Positions 1 to 8,342 of a stretch of DNA of 54,175 bases are shown piece after piece. The stretch's first letter is position 1, and each line of letters begins with the position of its first letter. Origin of the DNA: Pseudomonadota bacterium (GTDB lineage Bacteria > Pseudomonadota > Alphaproteobacteria > Micropepsales > Micropepsaceae); assembly GCA_016201105.1 (NCBI GenBank), contig JACQDN010000074.1:1-54175 (forward strand), in the 5' to 3' direction. The position numbers and the translations under genes are program-made. The notes below the pieces were generated by a model that was given only the letters and a program-made list of their open reading frames with translations, did no database searches and was not told where the DNA came from.

Positions 1-86
1 AGCGCCAGCTCTGCGATCAGCCGCTCGCCGCCAAGCTGCTCGACCGTTTCGTACCAACCGTAATCAATCAGCGATTCGTGTGTCAT
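1..86 (-). CDS. N-terminal fragment of an unrecognised protein
   Basis: An open frame enters from the left edge and starts with ATG at 86 on the minus strand, giving about 28 residues beginning MTHESLIDYGWYETVEQLGG. The rest lies outside the window, so no family can be assigned. It is divergent from the DMT transporter at 258, with about 170 bp between them that must hold both promoters. The start is plausible but not confirmed by a clear ribosome binding site. Confidence 0.4.
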   Translation of the reverse strand, partial: MTHESLIDYGWYETVEQLGGERLIAELA

Positions 87-257
87 CGCAGTGTGGAATC
101 ACAATCGATTCCTCACCGCAACTGCTATCTTAGCGCTTATGACCGCATCGCCGGGTGCGAGACTATTGCGCCTGCGTGCCGGCATCGACGTGCCGGTTTT
201 TCATCGGACTCTGCCGTAAGAGAAGACGCTCAGAGCAAACGGATATAAACTCGCGTT

Positions 258-1358
258 ATGTTCGACATCAGAACTGCAATATCCTGGCCCGGTGCCGCGT
301 TCGGATTGCTCTCCGCCGCGTTGTTCGGCGCGAGCACGCCGCTGGCGAAGTTGTTGCTGGGCGGCGGCATCGATCCCTGGCTTCTGGCTGGACTGCTCTA
401 TCTCGGTTCCGGGCTCGGCCTCGCTTCGTCTTATTACGTCCGGAAGCTGGCTGGAGTTGAGAACGCCGAGGCGCCGCTGCGCCGCGCAGATCTGCCATGG
501 CTCGCTGTTGTTATTTTCTTCGGTGGCATGGTCGGTCCCGTGCTTCTCATGCTCGGGCTCAAGCTGACGAGTGCTTCGTCCGCTTCGCTGCTTCTCAATC
601 TCGAAGGGCTTGCGACCATGGCGATCGCGTGGGTGGTGTTTCGCGAGAACGTCGACCGGCGGATCCTGATCGGCGCGGCGGCGATCCTCGCAGGCGCGGT
701 TCTGTTGTCATGGAGCGGTGGACCGACCGGGCTTGGCGTTGGTGGGTTTCTCATAGCGGGTGCCTGTGCCGCGTGGGGAATAGACAACAACCTGACCCGC
801 AAGCTTTCAAGCGCCGATCCGGTCCAGATCGCGGCCGTCAAAGGTGTTGTCGCGGGTGGCGTCAATCTGGCGCTTGCACTTGGCAACGGCGCCCAATTCC
901 CTTCGCCGGAATTGATCGGCGGCGCGGCATCGATCGGCTTTTTCGGTTACGGCGTTTCGCTGGTCTTGTTCGTGCTGGCGCTGCGCCATCTCGGCAGCGC
1001 GCGTACCGGGGCCTACTTTTCAACCGCGCCGTTCATTGGAGCGGTTCTTGCCATCCTTCTATTTCATGATCCCGTCACGACCCGCCTTCTGCTCGCGGCC
1101 GTGCTGATGGGGATCGGCCTATGGCTGCATCTGGCCGAGCGGCATGAGCACGCCCATGTTCACGACGCATTGGAGCACGAGCATCGCCACGCACACGACG
1201 AGCATCACCAGCATGTGCATACGGCGGGCGACCCGCCCGGAGAGCCGCATACCCACCGGCACAAACACGCCCCGCTGGCGCACAAGCATCCGCACTATCC
1301 GGATTTGCATCATCGACACGGCCACGCGACGGAAGGAAAACCCGCCCAATCGGGCTGA
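258..1358 (+). CDS. DMT-superfamily (EamA) exporter with a histidine-rich C-terminal tail
   Basis: The 366-residue protein has two consecutive EamA repeats, about ten hydrophobic segments over residues 12-292, as is usual for drug/metabolite transporters of the inner membrane. What sets it apart is the last 74 residues (from about 293), which hold roughly 23 histidines in HEHAH-like runs, a typical metal-binding tail. Substrate cannot be read from sequence. The tail suggests a divalent metal is sensed or carried (inference). Downstream are a glutathione S-transferase, an ATP-grasp-like protein and a chromate transporter on the same strand, which together look like a metal/oxidative-stress group. 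An overlapping frame at 155-460 is a shadow. Confidence 0.85.
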   Translation: MFDIRTAISWPGAAFGLLSAALFGASTPLAKLLLGGGIDPWLLAGLLYLGSGLGLASSYYVRKLAGVENAEAPLRRADLPWLAVVIFFGGMVGPVLLMLGLKLTSASSASLLLNLEGLATMAIAWVVFRENVDRRILIGAAAILAGAVLLSWSGGPTGLGVGGFLIAGACAAWGIDNNLTRKLSSADPVQIAAVKGVVAGGVNLALALGNGAQFPSPELIGGAASIGFFGYGVSLVLFVLALRHLGSARTGAYFSTAPFIGAVLAILLFHDPVTTRLLLAAVLMGIGLWLHLAERHEHAHVHDALEHEHRHAHDEHHQHVHTAGDPPGEPHTHRHKHAPLAHKHPHYPDLHHRHGHATEGKPAQSG

Positions 1359-1488
1359 CGCTGCGGCGAAGTGCACGCCCCCTCTTTACGGAACGCCAAT
1401 CACGCCCTAACTTGATGGCGTCGGGGCTCCGCAGACCCCCGGCGTTCCCAAGATGGCAACATCCAAGTTCTGCCCAACCTTGATGTCC

Positions 1489-1495
1489 AAGGAGG
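1489..1495 (+). promoter_or_regulatory. Strong ribosome binding site of the GST gene
   Basis: AAGGAGG lies 7 bases before the ATG at 1503 and supports that start over the internal ATG at 1545, where homology to the family begins. A non-productive ATG at 1498 sits between the two. Confidence 0.6.
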
Positions 1496-1502
1496 GTATG
1501 CC

Positions 1503-2252
1503 ATGGATGTTATTTCTGCCGACGCTTCCATCAGAGCGAAGACGATGTCGCGCACCGAGACCGTCACGGTCTACGGATTTCCCGTCTCAACCTATGTGAA
1601 CATCGTTCGCCTCGTGCTTTCCGAAAAAGGCGTACCGTTCACGTTCGTCGATCTCGAACCCAGGATGGGAACGCCAAGCCATTTGGCGCTTCATCCGTTC
1701 AACCGGGTGCCGATCCTCGATCACGATGGTTTCGTTCTTTACGAAACCGCCGCCATCGTCTCCTACATCGACGAGACATTCGACGGCCCGCGGCTGCAGC
1801 CCGATGACGTGCGCGAACGCGCCCGAATGAATCAATGGATCGGTTCGCTGAACTCCTACTACTACCCATACATGGCTTTTCATCTCGGGCATGAGCGCTT
1901 GGTCTACCCCAATCTCGGCATCGCGCCGGATGAAAAAGTCGTCGCCGTCGCCTTGCCGAAAATCGCGAACGGCCTGGACGTGATGGAGCGTGCGCTGGAA
2001 CATGGCCGCAAATATCTGATTGCCGAGCGGCCCACGCTTGCGGATTTTTTCATGCTGCCCACGATGACGACCTTGAGCCTCACGCCGGAGGGACAATCCA
2101 TGCTGAGCCAAAAGCCGCGTATTGGAGCTTGGCGGGCCGCTATGGAGGCGCTGCCCAGCGTGATCGCCGTGCGTATCATGGTTGCTCCGCATATCGGTAA
2201 GCCGGTGGAGCACGCCCGCAATTGGATCGTCGATCACCGGCCAAAGTATTGA
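1503..2252 (+). CDS. Glutathione S-transferase family protein
   Basis: The 249-residue protein has an N-terminal thioredoxin-like GST domain from about residue 19 (TVTVYGFPVS, then NRVPILDHDGFVLYETAAI, which carries the cis-Pro and the Glu/Thr glutathione-binding segment), followed by an all-alpha C-terminal domain. It should be a soluble cytoplasmic enzyme conjugating glutathione or reducing disulfides/peroxides. The substrate is unknown. Family members are usually 200-230 residues; the extra 14 residues come from the upstream start at 1503, which has the better ribosome binding site. The ATP-grasp-like gene follows after 19 bp, so the two are probably co-transcribed. Confidence 0.88.
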   Translation: MDVISADASIRAKTMSRTETVTVYGFPVSTYVNIVRLVLSEKGVPFTFVDLEPRMGTPSHLALHPFNRVPILDHDGFVLYETAAIVSYIDETFDGPRLQPDDVRERARMNQWIGSLNSYYYPYMAFHLGHERLVYPNLGIAPDEKVVAVALPKIANGLDVMERALEHGRKYLIAERPTLADFFMLPTMTTLSLTPEGQSMLSQKPRIGAWRAAMEALPSVIAVRIMVAPHIGKPVEHARNWIVDHRPKY

Positions 2253-2271
2253 CGGCGAAAGGAGAGAAATC

Positions 2272-3318
2272 ATGAACCAGAGAAGTGGAAAAGTCGCAAT
2301 CGTGTGGCGCGGCGAACGCCCCGCCGACGCCATTCCGCAAGAATCTCGCCTGCGGCCGGTATCAGATGCTCTGGAGCAACGCGGATTGATCGCGGTACCG
2401 GTCGTCTATTCGGAAGAGATGTCCGCGTCCGTCCGCGAGCAGTTGCTCGGCTGCGGCGGCGTGTTGGTGTGGGTCGACCCGCTGACCAATGGCAGAACCC
2501 GCGGCGATCTCGACGCGCTGTTGCGCGATGTCGCTTCACAAGGCGTGTCGGTCAGCGCGCATCCCGACGTCGTTCTCAAAATGGGGACCAAGGAAATTCT
2601 CTACCGGACCAGACATCTCGGCTGGGGCACGGATATCGCCCTCTACGGCACGATCGAAGAATTCCGGAGCGAGTTTCCATCGCGGTTGCTTTCTTCGGGG
2701 CCGCGCGTGCTCAAGCAATATCGCGGCAATGGCGGACAAGGTGTGTGGAAAGTCGCTGTCACGCGGGCGGGAAGCGATCCCGTCGTGAGGCTACGGGAAG
2801 CGACCAACCGTGACGGTGCCTCTGAAGAGATGAAGCTCGGCCAGTTTATGGGCCGCTGCGAAGCCTATTTCTCGGGCGACGGACGCATCGTCGACCAGCA
2901 ATTCCAGCCGCGCATCGTCGACGGGATGGTGCGCTGTTACATGTCCGGGAGCACGCTGGTCGGCTTCGCACGCCAATATCCCAAAGGCTATGGGCAAGAT
3001 GCCAGCAGCGAAAACACATTCGGCCTGCCGGCGGACAAGACGATGCTGCCGCCCGATGAATCGCAGTTTCGGACCTTGCGGAGCAACCTGGAGCAAGACT
3101 GGACGCCGAAGATGCGCGAGATCGTCGATCTCGACGAATCTTCGATGCCTGCACTGTGGGACGCCGATTTCCTCTTCGGCCCCAAGGATGCCAAAGGCGC
3201 GGACAGTTTCGTTCTCTGCGAGATCAATGCGAGCTGCGTGTCGCCGTTTCCCAAGGAAGCGCCGGCCAAGATTGCCGATGTCATGAAAGCGCGATTGAAT
3301 TGGTCGGAGCGAATCTAA
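2272..3318 (+). CDS. ATP-grasp-like protein (Cj0069 / DUF6815 type)
   Basis: A 348-residue protein starting at ATG 2272 behind an AGGAGAG ribosome binding site; the longer in-frame start at 2182 would lie inside the GST gene. Residues 1-40 contain a Rossmann-like start (KVAIVWRGERPADA). The central and C-terminal parts look like an ATP-grasp fold: VLKQYRGNGGQGVWKV resembles a glycine-rich ATP-binding loop, and the end has acidic metal-binding-like stretches (ALWDADFLFGP, LCEINASCVSPFP). I recognise the family as the poorly characterised Cj0069 group; the reaction is unknown. ATP-grasp enzymes generally join a carboxylate to an amine or thiol. Position between a GST and chrA hints at a thiol or stress role (inference). 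Confidence 0.7.
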   Translation: MNQRSGKVAIVWRGERPADAIPQESRLRPVSDALEQRGLIAVPVVYSEEMSASVREQLLGCGGVLVWVDPLTNGRTRGDLDALLRDVASQGVSVSAHPDVVLKMGTKEILYRTRHLGWGTDIALYGTIEEFRSEFPSRLLSSGPRVLKQYRGNGGQGVWKVAVTRAGSDPVVRLREATNRDGASEEMKLGQFMGRCEAYFSGDGRIVDQQFQPRIVDGMVRCYMSGSTLVGFARQYPKGYGQDASSENTFGLPADKTMLPPDESQFRTLRSNLEQDWTPKMREIVDLDESSMPALWDADFLFGPKDAKGADSFVLCEINASCVSPFPKEAPAKIADVMKARLNWSERI

Positions 3319-3336
3319 ACTCATGATCGCCCCGCG

Positions 3337-4698
3337 ATGACTCCCAATCTCGTTCCGCCGCGCGAAGCTTTGCGCCTGTGGCTCAAAGTCGGCGTGCTGA
3401 GCTTCGGCGGTCCGGCCGGACAGATCGCGATGATGCACCGCTTCATTGTGGAAGAGCGCCGCTGGATCAGCGAAACCCGCTACCTGCATGCGCTCAACTT
3501 CTGCATGCTGTTGCCGGGTCCCGAGGCGCAGCAACTCGCCACCTATGTCGGCTGGCTGATGGGCGGCGTACGTGGCGGCTTGCTGGCGGGCGGATTGTTC
3601 GTGCTACCCGGCGCGCTGTTCATGCTCTTCTTGAGCGTGCTCTATGCGAGCTTCGCGCAAGTGCCGCTGGTGCAAGGCATTTTCTACGGGGTCAAAGCCG
3701 CCGTCGTCGCCATTGTGCTGGAAGCCCTGCTGCGGATTTCCCGGCGCGCCTTAAAGAACGCGGTGTCGCGCCTCATTGCGTTCGCCGCTTTCCTTTCGCT
3801 GTTCCTGTTCGCAATGCCTTTCCCGATTGTGGTGATTGGTGCCGGTGTGATCGGTGCTCTGGTTACGCAATATTGGCCGGCGGCGCTGGCTAGCGAGAGC
3901 CACGGATCGGCTGCCGGCGAAACGTCGCGCGAAATGCCGTTGATCGACCGCGCACTCGATTCAGGCGCGCTCACCCATGTGAAGCCGAGCGTAATGCGCA
4001 GCGCCGCGACATTTGCGGTGGGACTTCTGGTGTGGTTCGCGCCGATCGCGGTCATCGCCGCGATTGCCGGACCGCATTCGATCTTCGTGGCGCTCGGCCT
4101 CTTCTTCTCCAAGATGGCGGTCGTCACGTTCGGCGGCGCTTATGCCGTTCTTGCCTATGTCGCCGATCAGGCGGTGTCGACATACCATTGGCTGACGCCG
4201 CCTGAGATGCTGCACGGGTTGGGCCTCGCGGAAACGACACCGGGACCGCTCATTCTTGTTCTGCAATTCGTGGGCTTTCTTGCCGCCGCCCGCGCTGCCA
4301 CGGGGCTCGATCCTTTGCTGGCAGGATTTCTGGGCACGCTTGTCACGCTCTGGGTGACCTTCGTTCCGAGTTTCCTCTGGATCTTCACCGGCGCGCCTTA
4401 CGCCGAAGCGATCCGCAAGGTGAAAGCGCTGAACGGCGCGCTCGCCAGCATCACCGCTGCGGTGGTCGGCGTGATTCTCAATCTGTCGGTCTGGTTCGCT
4501 TTCCATGCCCTCTTCGCGAACGTGCGGAGCGGACAGTGGGGACTCCTCCACCTCACTTTTCCCGATATTTCGACCGTCGATCCCGTTGCGGCCGCTCTCG
4601 CAGCCTTCGCAGCCTTCGCGCTGCTGCGACTCAAGTGGGGCATGCTTCCGGTCCTGGGACTCAGCGCAGCGTTAGGCCTGGCGCGGTTGTTCGTTTAG
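3337..4698 (+). CDS. chrA: Chromate efflux transporter
   Basis: A 453-residue polytopic inner-membrane protein with the two homologous CHR halves typical of long-chain ChrA. The first half carries SFGGPAGQIAMMH and LLPGPEAQQLATYVGW, the second FGGAYAVLAYVADQAV and TTPGPLILVLQFVGF. The family exports chromate, probably by proton antiport, lowering its entry through sulfate transporters. The gene begins 18 bp after the ATP-grasp-like gene and is likely in the same transcript. No chrB regulator is present. Specificity for chromate rather than another oxyanion is from family membership only. Confidence 0.92.
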   Translation: MTPNLVPPREALRLWLKVGVLSFGGPAGQIAMMHRFIVEERRWISETRYLHALNFCMLLPGPEAQQLATYVGWLMGGVRGGLLAGGLFVLPGALFMLFLSVLYASFAQVPLVQGIFYGVKAAVVAIVLEALLRISRRALKNAVSRLIAFAAFLSLFLFAMPFPIVVIGAGVIGALVTQYWPAALASESHGSAAGETSREMPLIDRALDSGALTHVKPSVMRSAATFAVGLLVWFAPIAVIAAIAGPHSIFVALGLFFSKMAVVTFGGAYAVLAYVADQAVSTYHWLTPPEMLHGLGLAETTPGPLILVLQFVGFLAAARAATGLDPLLAGFLGTLVTLWVTFVPSFLWIFTGAPYAEAIRKVKALNGALASITAAVVGVILNLSVWFAFHALFANVRSGQWGLLHLTFPDISTVDPVAAALAAFAAFALLRLKWGMLPVLGLSAALGLARLFV

Positions 4699-4728
4699 AG
4701 ACCTATCTGTTATAGGGGCCGCCCAGCC

Positions 4729-4819
4729 TTCGCTCCGAAGCGCAGCGAAGGCTGCCGCGCCGAAGCCTAACGGGCGAAGGCGGGCTTGCTGCCGCGAGCT
4801 ACGGCTCGGCAAGCCCGCA
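4729..4819. repeat. REP-like palindromic repeat left of tRNA-Cys
   Basis: GC-rich interrupted palindromes built from the words GCCTTCGCT, GCGAAGGC and GGCTCGGCAAGCCCG. The same words recur at 4912-5046, so tRNA-Cys sits between two related elements. Fragments of the same words reappear near 23790-23850 and 30370-30440. Confidence 0.6.
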
Positions 4820-4837
4820 CGATTGAGTGTTGAGTGA

Positions 4838-4911
4838 GGCCACGTGGCGGAGTGGTGACGCAGCGGTCTGCAAAACCGCGTACCCCGGTTCAATTCCGGG
4901 CGTGGCCTCCA
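4838..4911 (+). tRNA. tRNA-Cys (GCA)
   Basis: A 74-nt cloverleaf with acceptor stem GGCCACG/CGTGGCC, anticodon stem GCGGT/ACCGC with loop CTGCAAA (anticodon GCA at 4870-4872), T-loop GTTCAATTC and an encoded CCA at 4909-4911. The gene stands alone between REP-like repeats. Confidence 0.95.
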
Positions 4912-5046
4912 GCCTTCGCTCCCGCTTCGCGGGAGCTACGGCTCGGCAAGCCCGGGGCTTGCCTCGAACAGAAGTGCAAAGTGCGATTTCGCGAGCGGGA
5001 GTGAAGGCTGCCGCGCCGTAGCTCGCGCCGCGAGCGAAGGCGGGCT
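4912..5046. repeat. REP-like palindromic repeat right of tRNA-Cys
   Basis: It begins directly after the tRNA CCA with GCCTTCGCTCCCGC, includes GGCTCGGCAAGCCCG and ends with GCGAAGGCGGGC. The words match the element at 4729-4819, partly inverted. No credible gene lies in it; the frame at 4827-5021 runs through the tRNA. Confidence 0.6.
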
Positions 5047-5117
5047 GGTGTCAGGTTCTCCCCTAACCCCCTCCATTGCTGGAACAATTCCCGCGTGTAG
5101 TCTCTTTTTGGCGCAAG

Positions 5118-5132
5118 TTAAGGTTTTATTAA
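5118..5132. promoter_or_regulatory. Full CtrA-type box (TTAA-N7-TTAA)
   Basis: TTAA at 5118-5121, seven bases, then TTAA at 5129-5132, followed by CC. This exactly matches the consensus bound by the cell-cycle regulator CtrA in alphaproteobacteria. A SciP gene in this window makes the regulator's presence very likely. The site lies about 66 bp before a rightward terminator, with no convincing gene between. Confidence 0.55.
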
Positions 5133-5226
5133 CCTTGCTAGGGCATTCTCCTTATCGTCTTCCCTTGAAGACACCCCACCATTACCCAACGCCTTGGGGC
5201 CGGGCTAACACCCGGCCTCATTTTTC
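5133..5226 (+). ncRNA. Candidate small RNA between a CtrA box and a terminator
   Basis: A short intergenic stretch lies between the CtrA-type box and a strong rightward intrinsic terminator. Nothing upstream on this strand needs that terminator except the distant tRNA-Cys. The transcript would be below 100 nt. A reading frame at 5048-5341 crosses the terminator and has no family features, so a non-coding RNA is the simpler reading. This is inference from layout; no known RNA family is recognised. Confidence 0.3.
5198..5226 (+). terminator. Rho-independent terminator, rightward
   Basis: A perfect 7-bp stem GGCCGGG (5198-5204) / CCCGGCC (5211-5217) with a 6-nt loop, followed by TCATTTTTCTTT. 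The T-run lies only on the plus-strand side, so it serves rightward transcription. Confidence 0.7.
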
Positions 5227-5248
5227 TTTGAGGCTTATGCTGGTGGGC

Positions 5249-5536
5249 CTATCGGCGGCGGCTGCTGCCTTTTCCCTGGCGCCAACCCCACCATCTTTCG
5301 AACCGGCGGCGGCCGCGCCGGATGGGATGGAAGTCGACTGAAAGCACCAGAATGCCCAAGGGCAACATCCAGAAGCCCAGCACCGGGAGAAATCCGAGAA
5401 GCCCTCCAATGCACAGGGCAATGCCCAGCACGGTTCGGATCAGCCGAGTTCCCGGCAGCCTGACCGTGAATATCCCAAATCCGATGCGCGGGTTCTTGTG
5501 CAGGCCTTCGCCGCGGCCCTTATGAGTTTGGTGCAT
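5249..5536 (-). CDS. Small two-helix inner-membrane protein
   Basis: A 95-residue protein starting at ATG 5536. The longer frame to 6337 would run back through tRNA-Asn and cysK and is not real. It has a positively charged start, two closely spaced hydrophobic segments at about 33-65 (RTVLGIALCIGGLLGFLPVL, then FWMLPLGILVLSVDF) and a basic C-terminal tail rich in Arg and Trp. Similar short proteins with the GFLPVLGFWM-type turn are common in alphaproteobacteria, but their function is unknown to me. It is convergent with the candidate small RNA and divergent from tRNA-Asn. Confidence 0.6.
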   Translation of the reverse strand: MHQTHKGRGEGLHKNPRIGFGIFTVRLPGTRLIRTVLGIALCIGGLLGFLPVLGFWMLPLGILVLSVDFHPIRRGRRRFERWWGWRQGKGSSRRR

Positions 5537-5616
5537 CGAATTCCGTGTTGGTTCCGCAACTTGAACCTGATATAGCCACGCCCCTTCGGACGCGCTAGAC
5601 ACGCGCCGAAACGTGT

Positions 5617-5691
5617 TCCTCGGTAGCTCAGCGGTAGAGCAACCGGCTGTTAACCGGTTGGTCGCTGGTTCGAATCCGGCCCGGGGAGCCA
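5617..5691 (+). tRNA. tRNA-Asn (GTT)
   Basis: A 75-nt cloverleaf: acceptor TCCTCGG paired with CCGGGGA (one G-T pair), D-arm TAGCTCAGC, anticodon loop CTGTTAA (GTT), T-loop GTTCGAATC and an encoded CCA at 5689-5691. Confidence 0.95.
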
Positions 5692-5854
5692 TTCTTTCCG
5701 CTTCGCAATTTTTGCGGTCCGCGCGATCACTGTAGAGCGCGGCTGGTTCTTCGACGCGCGTCGCCAATTGCACACAAGCAAAACTGCAAATGATGTTGCC
5801 TTGAAGGGCGAAAGAGCGGCCACTACGTTCGATTCGACACCCACACTTCCCGCC

Positions 5855-6889
5855 ATGGACATCAAACACGACACGCTCGCGGCTATCGGCAATACGCCGC
5901 TCATCCGCTTGCGACAGGCCAGCGAACTTACCGGTTGCGAGATTCTCGGCAAAGCCGAATTCCTCAATCCCGGCCAGTCCGTGAAAGATCGCGCCGCGCT
6001 CTTCATCGTCCAAGATGCAATAAAACGCGGCACTCTTCGGCCGGGAGGAACGGTTGTCGAAGGAACGGCCGGCAATACCGGCATCGGACTTGCCGTGGTC
6101 GGCAATGCGCTCGGTTTCAAGACGGTTATCGTCATTCCCGACACGCAGAGCGAGGAGAAGAAAGACGCGCTGCGGCTCCTGGGCGCAGAACTGATCGAAG
6201 TGCCGGCGGTGCCGTATAAGAATCCGAACAACTACGTGAAAGTTTCCGGACGCCTCGCCGAACAGCTCGCAAAATCGAATCCCAACGGCGCGGTCTGGGC
6301 CAATCAGTTCGACAATGTGGTGAACCGGCAAGCGCACGTCGAAACCACGGGACCGGAAATCTGGAGACAGACGGACGGCAAGGTCGATGGTTTCACTTGC
6401 GCGGTGGGCAGCGGCGGCACGCTTGCGGGCGTCGCCATCGCGCTCAAGGAACGCAATCCGAACATCAAGATCGCGGCCGCCGATCCTATGGGGGCCGCCA
6501 TCTATTCCTGGATCAAGACCGGCGAGTTGAAGATGGAAGGCTCATCGATCACCGAAGGGATCGGCCAGGGCCGCGTCACGGCCAATCTGGAAGGCGCGCC
6601 GATCGACGATGCGTTTCAAATTTCGGATGAAGAGGCCCTGCCCTACATCTTCGATCTTCTCGAGCACGAAGGCCTCTGCCTGGGCGGATCGAGCGGCATC
6701 AATGTCGCAGGCGCGATCCAGATGGCCAAAGAGATGGGGCCTGGCCACACCATCGTCACCATCCTGGCCGATTACGGGAACCGCTATCAGAGCAAGCTGT
6801 TCAATCCCGCGTTTCTCAAATCCAAGAACCTTCCGGTTCCGCACTGGCTTGCGGAGAAGCGCGAAGCGATCACAATCCCCTTCGCATGA
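5855..6889 (+). CDS. cysK: Cysteine synthase A (O-acetylserine sulfhydrylase)
   Basis: PLP enzyme making L-cysteine from O-acetylserine and sulfide in the cytoplasm. The 344-residue protein begins at ATG 5855 (MDIKHDTLAAIGNTPLIRL); upstream codons to 5768 have no family similarity. The PLP lysine is K44 in NPGQSVKDRAAL, and the substrate loop is EGTAGNTGIG. A glycine-rich phosphate site GSGGT and the late LGGSSGINVAGA motif are present. Length and the C-terminal YGNRYQSKLFNPAFL match the alphaproteobacterial branch of the family. The stop overlaps the start of sseA by 4 bp (ATGA), indicating co-translation and a sulfur-metabolism operon with sseA. Confidence 0.96.
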   Translation: MDIKHDTLAAIGNTPLIRLRQASELTGCEILGKAEFLNPGQSVKDRAALFIVQDAIKRGTLRPGGTVVEGTAGNTGIGLAVVGNALGFKTVIVIPDTQSEEKKDALRLLGAELIEVPAVPYKNPNNYVKVSGRLAEQLAKSNPNGAVWANQFDNVVNRQAHVETTGPEIWRQTDGKVDGFTCAVGSGGTLAGVAIALKERNPNIKIAAADPMGAAIYSWIKTGELKMEGSSITEGIGQGRVTANLEGAPIDDAFQISDEEALPYIFDLLEHEGLCLGGSSGINVAGAIQMAKEMGPGHTIVTILADYGNRYQSKLFNPAFLKSKNLPVPHWLAEKREAITIPFA

Positions 6890-7728
6890 GACCTGCGTCC
6901 CCTCTCGTTTCCACCCAATGGCTGGCCGAACATATCGACGCGCCGGACATCCGTATCTGCGATGCGTCCTTGTACTTGCCGCAGAGCGGGCGTGACGCGA
7001 AGGCCGAATATCGCACGGCGCATATTCCCCGCGCCGTATTCTTCGATATCGAAGATCTTTCCGACGAGAAGAGCCTCTATCCGCACATGCTGGCGCCGGC
7101 CCCGAAATTCGCCAGCCGCATGCGCAAGCTCGGTCTCGGCGACGGCAATCTCATCGTCGTTTATGACGGCGCCGGGATCTATTCGTCGGCCCGCGCGTGG
7201 TGGATGCTGCGCGCCATGGGACATGAAGAAGTGGTCGTGCTGGACGGCGGCTTGCCCAGATGGCGCAAACAAGGCCATCCCACCGAAGACATGATGCCAA
7301 ATCCATTCCCACGCCATTTCACGCCGCGGCCGAACAATGCCCTGATCCGCTCCTTCGACCAGATGATGGCGAATGCGAAATCGCACGCCGAGCAGGTGAT
7401 CGACGCGCGAAGCCACTCGCGGTTCACGGGCAGCGAACCCGAACCGCGCGCGGGCCTGCGTTCCGGACATATTCCAGGAAGCTGCAATATCCACTACGCC
7501 GAACTCGTTCACGAGGACGGCACGTTAAAGCGAACCGATGAGCTGAAACGCATCTTCGCATCGCGAAAGATGGATCTCTCCAAGCCGATCGTGACGAGCT
7601 GCGGCTCCGGCGTCACCGCGGCGATCGATCTGCTTGCGCTGAGCGTGCTTGGCGCGAAGCAGGTAGCTATCTATGACGGATCTTGGGCCGAATGGGGCGC
7701 GCGCACCGAAGCGCCGGTTGAGGTCTGA
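6886..7728 (+). CDS. sseA: 3-mercaptopyruvate/thiosulfate sulfurtransferase
   Basis: A 280-residue tandem rhodanese protein. The inactive N-terminal domain covers about 8-130 and the catalytic C-terminal domain about 150-275. The active-site cysteine is C239 in the loop CGSGVTA, the form typical of mercaptopyruvate-preferring enzymes rather than thiosulfate rhodaneses. It moves sulfur from 3-mercaptopyruvate to cyanide or thiols and forms a persulfide. Coupled to cysK by an ATGA overlap, it probably balances cysteine supply and breakdown. A GNAT gene follows after 28 bp. Confidence 0.93.
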   Translation: MRPASPLVSTQWLAEHIDAPDIRICDASLYLPQSGRDAKAEYRTAHIPRAVFFDIEDLSDEKSLYPHMLAPAPKFASRMRKLGLGDGNLIVVYDGAGIYSSARAWWMLRAMGHEEVVVLDGGLPRWRKQGHPTEDMMPNPFPRHFTPRPNNALIRSFDQMMANAKSHAEQVIDARSHSRFTGSEPEPRAGLRSGHIPGSCNIHYAELVHEDGTLKRTDELKRIFASRKMDLSKPIVTSCGSGVTAAIDLLALSVLGAKQVAIYDGSWAEWGARTEAPVEV

Positions 7729-7756
7729 CAATGGCAAAGCGAGTGAGGGGCATGGG

Positions 7757-8287
7757 ATGAAACTGGGCGCGGGCGCAAAGCGCATTCCCACAACGGTGAC
7801 GTTTCTGGAAATGAAGCATCGCCCTTCTGCGTTGCCGCCGCCGCAACCGAAGGGCAAAGTCGCAATCCTGCGCGCCTCGAACCCGCCGGTGCATTTCTAT
7901 CGCTATCTCTACAATACCATTGGCGAAGCGTATTACTGGGTCGACCGCCGCAAAAAGAGCGACGAGGAGATCACGTTCATTGTGGCCGATCCGGCCGTCG
8001 AACTTTATGTGCTCTATGCCGAAGGCAATCCCGCGGGCATGGCCGAACTGGATTTTCGCGACAACGGCATCGGCCAGCTTGCCTATTTCGGATTGATGCC
8101 GGAATTCGTGGGACGCCGGCTCGGCTATTTCTTTCTTTATCACGCTTGCTCGAATGCCTGGGCCAAACCGATCTCCAAGATGCTTGTGAATACCTGCACG
8201 CTCGATCACCCCCGCGCGCTGCCGCTCTATCAGCGGGTGGGTTTTGTTCCATACACGCGCGAAGACAGATACATCGAGCTGCCTTAG
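7757..8287 (+). CDS. GNAT-family N-acetyltransferase
   Basis: A 176-residue protein starting at ATG 7757; the upstream extension to 7673 overlaps sseA. The fold is visible from ELYVLYAEGNPAGMAELDF through LMPEFVGRRLGYFFL, where the R-x-x-G-x-G/A acetyl-CoA loop appears as GRRLGY, to the late strand HPRALPLYQRVGFVPY (the usual 'A-x-x-x-Y-x-k-x-G-F' end). It acetylates an unknown small molecule or protein amine. Third gene of the cysK-sseA group, a common alphaproteobacterial order, so the substrate may be an amino-acid derivative (inference). Confidence 0.85.
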   Translation: MKLGAGAKRIPTTVTFLEMKHRPSALPPPQPKGKVAILRASNPPVHFYRYLYNTIGEAYYWVDRRKKSDEEITFIVADPAVELYVLYAEGNPAGMAELDFRDNGIGQLAYFGLMPEFVGRRLGYFFLYHACSNAWAKPISKMLVNTCTLDHPRALPLYQRVGFVPYTREDRYIELP

Positions 8288-8342
8288 CCTTGCCCGGGGG
8301 GGCTCACTGCCGGCTCTCGCAATTTTCCCCAATCGGGCGAGA

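Noticed and set aside
5249..6337. Long minus-strand frame of 362 residues
   Set aside because: It runs through tRNA-Asn and antisense to cysK. Only the last 95 codons, from ATG 5536, look like a gene.
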